DNA from: Colwellia psychrerythraea 34H
GTDB lineage: Bacteria; Pseudomonadota; Gammaproteobacteria; Enterobacterales; Alteromonadaceae
Direction: 5' to 3'
Length of the DNA: 64,000 bases
Assembly (NCBI RefSeq): GCF_000012325.1
Contig: NC_003910.7
Coordinates: 4,092,001 to 4,156,000, forward strand
Made by a program: the position numbers and the translations under genes. Of this stretch, positions 57,641-64,000 are shown piece after piece (position 1 is the stretch's first letter; each line of letters opens with the position of its first letter). The notes beneath the pieces are model-generated. The model had not been told where the DNA came from. It saw nothing but the letters and a program-made list of their open reading frames with translations, and did no database searches.

Positions 57641-60148
57641 TTAAAAATCGTAGGTTAATGAAGCTGTGAACGTTCGACCTAAGATTGGACGAGCATAGTA
57701 ATATTCAAAGCCAGCTTGTTGGTCATTAATTGCACGAGGATTACCTTCCGTCAAACCAATTTCATCTGATAGGTTAGTTGCTTTTAAGTGAATACTTAAC
57801 CCTTGATTGAAGTGGTACATAACACCTGCATCTACGGTGGTATATGCAGGTAAAGCGAATTCATTTTGACCATCAGAGAAACGTTCCCCTAAATGATGAA
57901 TTGTTAAGTACACATTACCTTCGTCGAAATGATAAGTCGGCGTTACGCGCATTTGTATCTTAGGCGTACGCTTAACTTGATTGCCTTCCCAATGACTGAA
58001 ATCACCTTCAAAGCCTTCCATTTTAGGGTCTTGTACTACACCAGTCAGCTCTATTGAGATGCTCTCAACTGGCCGCCAAACGGCCTCGAATTCAATACCT
58101 GTAGTAATTGCATCAACCGTTTGGTTAGACACTTCACCGTTACTACCGGTAAAGTTACGCTCAGTTAAGTCTTGAAAATTAGTATTAAATAAGGTCACGG
58201 AAGTACCAATAGTATCTCCTGAATAACGAACACCTATTTCACCGAAAGTAAGGTTTACCGTTTCATTAAACTGTGCATCTTCGCCTGAGTGAATACCTTG
58301 ACCATGGCTAAGTAAACGTGGCATTTCAAACGCATCAGCATAACGACCGAACATGGCAATATTTTCATTAAAGGTATAATTAAAACCTAATGTCCATGCC
58401 GTTTCAGTAACATCCATTTTTTTATTGAAGAAAACATTAGAAGGCATATCCGTATAGTTGTTTGCCATAATGTTATCAGTATCATTGCCATTAGCATCAA
58501 AAGCGCCATCAACTTCTTGTGCAAATGAAGTGCCTGAACCAGTACTATTTAAACTTAAACGCTCAACCCTAATACCACCATCGAGTCTTAAATCATCGGT
58601 AACTTGAAATTCTTCATTAACGAAAAGTGAGTGCGAGCTTGTGGTGCCATAAGCAGTTGCTTGACCCCAACCTGGCGCATATCCTGTAGAGCCTTTATCG
58701 GTAAGTTGACCAATAACACCACCTTGTGAGTCAAGCGCAACAATATCTAAACGACGTGCATTGTCTCTCACCTCGGTTAAAAATTGTGACTCCCACTTAT
58801 CTACAGGCAAATCATCGGCATCAACACCAGCATATAACCAACCGAAGGTTAAACTGTGAGCATCATTTTCGTAAGTAAAACTTAGTTTAGTCACTAGTTG
58901 GTCAGCTTCATAACGCGAGTAAAGTGGGTAACTTGTTGTAACTAAGCCATTACCGTTAAGGCTACTGGCATCGTTAAATATTTCACCTGAGTTCACAAAT
59001 TGATAAGCTGCACTTACTGCACCGTCATCAGCAAAATGAGTTAGCATATTTTGAACATCATCAGCTTGTAAGCGCGCATTGCCATCAACCAGAGTTGAGT
59101 TATCAAAGTTGAGTAAGATATACATATCATTTTCTAACTTAGAGTAACGAGCTTTTGCATTCATATACCAGTTATCAGATAGGTCATAATCAAACTCAAA
59201 ACCTAAAGTAGTCACTTTAGTGTGCTGGCCATCTTCAAGATCTCGGTTTAAATAACTACCATCTTGTTTTAAATAACCAAGGTTTTGCTGATCTTTACCA
59301 ATAAGCGTACCTGATTGAGGATCAACTCCTGGTATGCCTTGAGGGTCGGCTTGGTTTTGCAATGGAATAGGCACATAAAAAGTGGTGTGGTCATCAAGAT
59401 GTTTTGCTGAAATAGTCAATTGACCATTATCAAACTCACGGACTAAATTGGCACGAATTTGACCACCTTGATCAGCAGTAAATTCCGTATCACGCACACC
59501 ATCTGATTGGCGGTAAAAACCACCCACTGACATTTTCCAGTCTTCGCTGATTGGAGCCCCATAAAAACCTTCAAGACGAGTCATACCATAATCTGCATAT
59601 GATAACTTAACTGTACCTTCAGCTTCATCGCTAGGTTTACGGGTAATAAAGTTAACTAATGCGGCGGGACCATTGGTGGTAAGTAATCCACTTGTTCCGC
59701 CACGTACTGCTTCCATTCGTTCAATGGTAATATCTTGACGCTGATAAAAATCAACCCATACGCCATCATATACAACCGGTAAGCCATCTTCTTCGACACC
59801 AATATAGCGAAACCCTTCACCACCACGTAAACCACGAGGTGCTACGTTATTATTCGTTTCGCCGCCTGAATCTTCTACCCAAAAACCAGGTACTGATTCT
59901 AATAAATCAGCAGTACCTAAAGGCATTTCTCTGGCAAGTTGCTCTGGACCTAAAGAAGTGACTGATATTGATGATTCTAGAATAGTTTGGCCACGGCCCG
60001 TATTACCCGTTACTACAATGCGTTCTAAATCTGCAACTGCTGGTTTGCCTGCTTCTTTTTTTACTTCTTCAGCCATTGCTGAAGAGCCTATTGCAAGTGC
60101 TGCCAATGTTGCACAATAAACCGCAGATTTTTTAAATGTAATGGTCAT
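57641..60148 (-). CDS. TonB-dependent receptor without STN domain
   Basis: A receptor of about 835 residues for active uptake across the outer membrane. The signal peptide ends near SSAMA. A TonB-box region, LERIVVTGNTG, leads into the plug with APRGLRGGEGFRYIG and VRGGTSGLLTTNGPAA, nearly the same as in the receptor at 50226, so the two are paralogues. There is no STN domain, so it cannot signal to the FecR-type protein. The ATG at 60148 has GAGGG six bases upstream; a GTG seven codons earlier does not. Hexosaminidase follows 191 bp later on the same strand. Confidence 0.9.
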   Translation of the reverse strand: MTITFKKSAVYCATLAALAIGSSAMAEEVKKEAGKPAVADLERIVVTGNTGRGQTILESSISVTSLGPEQLAREMPLGTADLLESVPGFWVEDSGGETNNNVAPRGLRGGEGFRYIGVEEDGLPVVYDGVWVDFYQRQDITIERMEAVRGGTSGLLTTNGPAALVNFITRKPSDEAEGTVKLSYADYGMTRLEGFYGAPISEDWKMSVGGFYRQSDGVRDTEFTADQGGQIRANLVREFDNGQLTISAKHLDDHTTFYVPIPLQNQADPQGIPGVDPQSGTLIGKDQQNLGYLKQDGSYLNRDLEDGQHTKVTTLGFEFDYDLSDNWYMNAKARYSKLENDMYILLNFDNSTLVDGNARLQADDVQNMLTHFADDGAVSAAYQFVNSGEIFNDASSLNGNGLVTTSYPLYSRYEADQLVTKLSFTYENDAHSLTFGWLYAGVDADDLPVDKWESQFLTEVRDNARRLDIVALDSQGGVIGQLTDKGSTGYAPGWGQATAYGTTSSHSLFVNEEFQVTDDLRLDGGIRVERLSLNSTGSGTSFAQEVDGAFDANGNDTDNIMANNYTDMPSNVFFNKKMDVTETAWTLGFNYTFNENIAMFGRYADAFEMPRLLSHGQGIHSGEDAQFNETVNLTFGEIGVRYSGDTIGTSVTLFNTNFQDLTERNFTGSNGEVSNQTVDAITTGIEFEAVWRPVESISIELTGVVQDPKMEGFEGDFSHWEGNQVKRTPKIQMRVTPTYHFDEGNVYLTIHHLGERFSDGQNEFALPAYTTVDAGVMYHFNQGLSIHLKATNLSDEIGLTEGNPRAINDQQAGFEYYYARPILGRTFTASLTYDF

Positions 60149-60331
60149 ATTTTCCCTCAAGCTTTTCACTTTGTTTTAATTGAATTAGCGCTGTTTCGTT
60201 TTAGCTCTTTTTAATTTAATTAACGTTGTTTCGATTCAACGTCGCTTAGTTGTAAATTTTGTTGCTAAAGCGCAATAAAGTGATATGAAATAAGTCAGCT
60301 TTATTTTGCTTACATAGATAAATACGTAAAC

Positions 60332-60360
60332 GAGGGGATATTTGGGAATAAATAATTAAT
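60332..60360 (-). promoter_or_regulatory. Motif shared with the sigma gene, upstream of the TonB receptor
   Basis: Read on the plus strand, GAGGGGATATTTGGGAATAA then ATAATTAAT, matching 54968-55004. It is about 184-212 bp before the receptor ATG. The core TTTGGGAATAAATAA is identical in both places. Confidence 0.5.
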
Positions 60361-60447
60361 TAAATTTAATAATTATTTTACTGAGGGCTTTAACTATCAC
60401 GTTAATTATGGTGCTAATTGTTACTTTAATTGAAGTATTACAGGCAT

Positions 60448-60472
60448 AAAAAAACCGAGCACATGGCTCGGT
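60448..60472 (-). terminator. Intrinsic terminator of the DUF6172 gene
   Basis: ACCGAGC and GCTCGGT form a seven bp stem, followed on the minus strand by a run of T. It lies 34 bp past the stop. Confidence 0.85.
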
Positions 60473-60506
60473 CATTTATTAACTTTAAACAGTAGCGATG
60501 TGCTAA

Positions 60507-60824
60507 CTAGTCTTCAAAGTCACTTTCTTCTTCATCTCTTGGCGTAAAGGTTCTAATACCTTCTTTTGCTTCGATTTCAATGTAAAATGACGTTAAGCCT
60601 TCAACTTGAGTTTGATCAATACGTTTATTAATCTCTGACAATTGTACTGGCTCTGCTTCTTCTTTGGTGTTACCAAATTGGCAATCAAAATCCCAAAAGT
60701 CAGCACCTGCTGGTAATTTTTTGTTGCGCTCTCTTTTAAGATACTTTTTAACTTCATGCTTTACAGCATCAACGCGTCTTTCAAGTTTTACTTTCGGGTG
60801 GGTTAATTCAAACGTTTTTTTCAT
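60507..60824 (-). CDS. DUF6172 family protein
   Basis: A 105-residue protein of unknown function. Its start MKKTFELTHPKVKLERRVDA, then VKHEVKKYLKRERNKKLPAG and FWDFDCQFG, is the hallmark of the DUF6172 family found in many proteobacteria. The C-terminus is acidic (DEEESDFED). A stand-alone gene with its own terminator. Confidence 0.82.
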   Translation of the reverse strand: MKKTFELTHPKVKLERRVDAVKHEVKKYLKRERNKKLPAGADFWDFDCQFGNTKEEAEPVQLSEINKRIDQTQVEGLTSFYIEIEAKEGIRTFTPRDEEESDFED

Positions 60825-60997
60825 GGTGGGCCTTAAGTCAATGGCTACAATTACTCGTCTATAAGACGAGAAAAAGGTGTAAATAGTATAATGTCGGCTA
60901 TTTTACGTTACTTTCACGCAAGTAGCGAGATAGGATAGCAACACAAGCATAAAAACCTGAGTGTGTTGCCGATAGACCTGTTTTTATAGCCTTAACA

Positions 60998-61954
60998 CTA
61001 CAATGACAACATTGATTGAGTTGCCGCAATCAAGTGATGCTTAGTGTTTGGTTCAACAGAAGCATGACCTGATGCCTCACTAATAACAAGACGCGAATTA
61101 GGTAACTGTTGATGTAATAACCACGCATTATCAGCAGGACAAACAATATCATAACGACCATGAACGATAGTCGTTGGAATATCTTTTATTTTATCGCAGT
61201 TCGCTAAGATCTGATTGTCAGTTAAAAAACAATCATTCACCATAAAGTGTGCCTCATGGCGAGCTAATGTCCAAGCATGGTCGTCACCTGTAGCTGCATC
61301 AACAAAGGCTTGATCAGGTATTAAGGTACAGCAACGGATTTCCCAAATACTCCAAGCCGTTGCTATTTTTTGCGCTAGGGCTTTATCCTCACCAATCAAC
61401 ATTTCGTAAGCCGCTTTAGTCGTCGCTTGTTCTCTGCCTAGCGGAAGTACATCAATATAATCTTGCCAATAATCAGGGAAAATACGTGTTGCCCCGCCAC
61501 CTGAAAATGTCCAATTAGTATCAACCTCACGTCCAAGGAAAATACCACGTAAGACTAAACTTTTAACACTGACCGGATGCGCCTCAGCATAGACTAAAGA
61601 TAACGTAGAGCCCCACGAACCACCAAACACATGCCATTGTTCAATATTCAAGTGTTGGCGAATCTTTTCTATATCTGCAACTAAGAAATTGGTTTCGTTG
61701 TTATCTAGACAACCATGAGGTAATGAACGACCACAGCCACGTTGATCAAATAAAATGATATGGTATTGCTCAGGATCAAAAAAACGCCTGTCATTAGTTG
61801 AACAACCGCCTCCTGGACCACCATGAATGAAAAGCACGGGTTGCCCTTTAGGATTACCACACTGCTCTACATAAATTCGATGTTGGCCATCAACATCAAG
61901 TAGAAAGTCATTAAACGGGGATATTTCAGGGTAAAACTGATTCATCTTGTTCAT
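60998..61954 (-). CDS. pip: Proline iminopeptidase
   Basis: A 318-residue alpha/beta hydrolase of the S33 family that removes N-terminal proline from peptides in the cytoplasm. Visible blocks are the oxyanion loop HGGPGGGCS, DQRGCGRS, the nucleophile elbow GGSWGSTL (Ser near residue 113), and the Asp/His regions HGRYDIVCP and ASGHAS. ATG at 61954; a second ATG three codons on is possible. Confidence 0.93.
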   Translation of the reverse strand: MNKMNQFYPEISPFNDFLLDVDGQHRIYVEQCGNPKGQPVLFIHGGPGGGCSTNDRRFFDPEQYHIILFDQRGCGRSLPHGCLDNNETNFLVADIEKIRQHLNIEQWHVFGGSWGSTLSLVYAEAHPVSVKSLVLRGIFLGREVDTNWTFSGGGATRIFPDYWQDYIDVLPLGREQATTKAAYEMLIGEDKALAQKIATAWSIWEIRCCTLIPDQAFVDAATGDDHAWTLARHEAHFMVNDCFLTDNQILANCDKIKDIPTTIVHGRYDIVCPADNAWLLHQQLPNSRLVISEASGHASVEPNTKHHLIAATQSMLSL

Positions 61955-62039
61955 TTTATAAATTCTCTTCAGGCATATCCTGATAATAAGCTAATACTTG
62001 AATTAATTTGATTACGTTAATTTAATTAACTGATTTTGA

Positions 62040-62417
62040 TTAACTTAAATCTAATGCAAATTTTTTCAATATCTCAATAGGCACTATCTCTAAAGCTTTA
62101 ATATGGGTCTTTCGTAAGTGAACTCTCGGTGCTCTATCGCCTTGATAAGCTTCTAACCATCGCTCTGCACATAAACACCAAGTATCTCCAGGTTTTATGC
62201 CTTCAAAGTTAAACTCAGGTCTTGGCGTTGATAAATCATTGCCTTTAAAACGAGAGAATTCTAAAAACTGCTCGCTTGCTTCAATGCAGATGGTATGTGA
62301 ACCAACATCTTGCTCAGAGGTATTACATTTATTATCACGAAAAAATCCAGTTACCGGATCTCCACCACAGCCTATTAACGCTTCACCAAAAACGTTAATT
62401 GATTCATCCATTTCCAT
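62040..62417 (-). CDS. DUF2237 family protein
   Basis: A 125-residue protein with the DUF2237 pattern: NVFGEALIGCGGDPVTGFFR, then CNTSEQDVGSHTICIEAS, then PGDTWCLCAERWLEAYQ and APRVHLRKTHIKALEIVP. Conserved cysteines and histidines suggest metal or redox use, but the function is unknown. It is 85 bp before the iminopeptidase gene on the same strand. Confidence 0.85.
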   Translation of the reverse strand: MEMDESINVFGEALIGCGGDPVTGFFRDNKCNTSEQDVGSHTICIEASEQFLEFSRFKGNDLSTPRPEFNFEGIKPGDTWCLCAERWLEAYQGDRAPRVHLRKTHIKALEIVPIEILKKFALDLS

Positions 62418-62614
62418 TTTTTTGTTCCCATTGCTACTACTAATTAGCTGACAGTATACCCATGTTAATTCAAAATGTAGAATTCAGTGGAATACCTGAA
62501 AAAAGAGTTCAGACTTACTGCCTAATACACCTTACATTCTCATCCTAGAAATAGTGAGACATAAAGGATCACAAAAAATATGAGTAGTTTTTTTGCACGA
62601 CTTTTAGACAGCAC

Positions 62615-63742
62615 TCACAAGTAATCGTTAATATTACCGTGCTGATTAATGGTTCGTAGCACCTGTTGATTTTCCCCCATACCGCCAATCGTTATTAACT
62701 GATCATCTAAAAGTAATAAACCTCGGTGGTCCATTGTTGCGTTAGGTGTTGTTTTAACTTGCCAACCTTGGGTTTTAATATCATAAATCCATACGCCATT
62801 ATCAGGCGTTGAGGCCTGTCCGTTATAACCTATACCATTGAAGTTATAAGGATTGTCACTACCGCCAATAAAAATAATTTTTTGATATTGATCGATTCCG
62901 ACCGCTGCCATGCGGTATCTTGATTTTCCTGTCGGGTGAGGTAATAATTGCCATGCTATTTTACTTGGATCTTTTTGATCTATTTTTCCTACATAACAAC
63001 TTGCTTCAGCTGCATAACTTCGACGTTTATTGATATGAACATCAACTCGTACGCCATCACAAATAACAAGCGTATTACCAACGATTCCGCCTGCTTGTCC
63101 AAATACCGGTTTCCCTGGAAATGGGCTTGCTTGCTGCCAAGTATCTGTTTTTATGTCGTATAGCTGAACCAAGTTAACATTTCCATCATTATGCCAACCG
63201 CTAACTAAATAGATATATCGGTTATCATAAGGCAGAGCAACGCTATCATCGACAGGCACAGGCATAGATGCCAGTTTTTTATAGCTCGCATTAGTCACAT
63301 CATAAGAATAAACATCAGGAACTGATACTTCACTATGATCTTTCGCAACAGTATAACCACCAAAGATATACGCTTTATTATTTATGCTCGTTGCAACACT
63401 AGCCAAGCGCCCCGTTAAACCATTAATCGGTTTTTCAATCGGCACAGGGGCAATAGACTGCCATTTTTTCAGATTAACATCATAGATAAATGCCTTATTA
63501 TGAACATCTTGATAGGTCTTATTTTTACCTAAACCAGAAAAAGACAATAGATAGTCTTTATTCTCAATAGAAAGCTGAGTAACTGCGTTATTAGCGACAG
63601 GCTCGGGTAATAAAGCTAATTCAGTTTCGTGTAGTGAATTAGCTCGAACAGATAGGGTAAAACTAAACAGAACTGTTAAATAAAAGAACGCCGATATACT
63701 TTTAGTAAATAGATGAGCAGTGAAAAAAAATGATTTAGGCAT
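62615..63742 (-). CDS. Kelch-repeat secreted protein (NanM-like beta propeller)
   Basis: A protein of about 375 residues with a signal peptide ending near SVRA and six kelch-type blades (for example SFSGLGKNKTY, AYIFGGYTV, YLVSGWHNDG, IFIGGSDNP, LITIGGMGE). The closest known type is the N-acetylneuraminate mutarotase NanM and related sugar-handling propellers, but assignment to a reaction is uncertain. The ATG at 63742 (MPKSFFF) was chosen because the 29 upstream codons, beginning with TTG, run into the MITE-like repeat starting at 63773. Confidence 0.7.
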   Translation of the reverse strand: MPKSFFFTAHLFTKSISAFFYLTVLFSFTLSVRANSLHETELALLPEPVANNAVTQLSIENKDYLLSFSGLGKNKTYQDVHNKAFIYDVNLKKWQSIAPVPIEKPINGLTGRLASVATSINNKAYIFGGYTVAKDHSEVSVPDVYSYDVTNASYKKLASMPVPVDDSVALPYDNRYIYLVSGWHNDGNVNLVQLYDIKTDTWQQASPFPGKPVFGQAGGIVGNTLVICDGVRVDVHINKRRSYAAEASCYVGKIDQKDPSKIAWQLLPHPTGKSRYRMAAVGIDQYQKIIFIGGSDNPYNFNGIGYNGQASTPDNGVWIYDIKTQGWQVKTTPNATMDHRGLLLLDDQLITIGGMGENQQVLRTINQHGNINDYL

Positions 63743-63772
63743 AAATATAATCCGAATGTTTAACATGTTATA

Positions 63773-64000
63773 TATACCCGCTCCACTTGATGATGCTCGT
63801 TTCAGGAAGTCTGATCGCTTCATAATCAAGGCTCATTTTTTTATTAATGGTCATTCCCTTAAAAAGAAATGTAACGAAGAGTATGATTTGCTCAGCCTTC
63901 CCCAAGAGGCTGGTTTAGAAACGCTTTATGCTGCGTTACTGATTTCGACAATAGAACAACTATTATCTTCAATCAATGCCTTGCCTAAAGGCGTTTCTAA
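63773..64000. mobile_element. MITE-like element, long form, cut by the window end
   Basis: It begins TATACCCGCTCCACTTGATG and in reverse complement follows the copy at 16183-16496, including the block beginning TTAGAAACGCC (at 64000) and the AACCAGCC/GAGCAA region. The far terminal repeat would lie just beyond the window. Confidence 0.7.

Overview
The window looks like chromosomal DNA of a marine gammaproteobacterium of the Alteromonadales, most like Colwellia. The grounds are gene content (several diguanylate cyclases, chemoreceptors, large TonB-dependent receptors, a GH20 hexosaminidase, paired PhoA-type phosphatases), AT-rich intergenic DNA and abundant small palindromic repeats. This assignment is by recognition only; no search was run. 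I see no rRNA or tRNA gene, no phage, no complete insertion sequence and no CRISPR array.

Layout. 1-3.1 kb: glnB, nadE, a FimT/GspH-type pseudopilin, an RRM protein and a tautomerase. 3.2-8.8 kb: three consecutive c-di-GMP genes. 9.6-11.7 kb: a Cache-type chemoreceptor. 11.9-16.1 kb: an RND pump and its adaptor without an outer-membrane partner. 16.2-17.7 kb: two members of a MITE-like repeat family around an unknown membrane-anchored protein. 17.8-22.1 kb: an Aer-like receptor with a likely sigma-28 promoter, a cytochrome b561 and a PhoD-like phosphatase. 22.3-26.7 kb: two tandem PhoA alkaline phosphatases (the second a lipoprotein) and an unknown secreted protein. 26.8-29.7 kb: a MocR regulator divergent from an acetyltransferase and a PaiB-like protein. 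29.8-35 kb: a porin, a three-domain PNPOx/FNR/ferredoxin fusion, an AhpD-like protein and a divergent LysR regulator.

35-40.4 kb is a gene-poor accessory stretch of small orphan genes, dispersed repeats and one convincing integron attC-like site, with no integrase in the window. 40.5-44.5 kb encodes a phosphorelay of CHASE histidine kinase, single-domain receiver and REC-GGDEF-EAL protein. 44.8-49.7 kb holds aroF-tyrA (with TyrR-box-like sites upstream of aroF) and acs. 50.2-60.1 kb is the most system-like locus: TonB receptor, GH20 hexosaminidase, FecI-type sigma factor, FecR-type anti-sigma factor and a second TonB receptor, all on the minus strand. The two receptors are clear paralogues, and only the one next to fecI/fecR carries the N-terminal signalling (STN) domain. 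An intrinsic terminator lies inside the hexosaminidase leader, and a long motif is shared upstream of the sigma gene and the second receptor. The window ends with DUF6172, proline iminopeptidase, DUF2237 and a kelch protein whose 5' flank is another MITE-like copy.

Working together: the 50-60 kb genes plausibly sense, import and cut an amino-sugar glycan; the c-di-GMP genes, chemoreceptors and CHASE relay adjust motility and attachment; the phosphatases scavenge phosphate.
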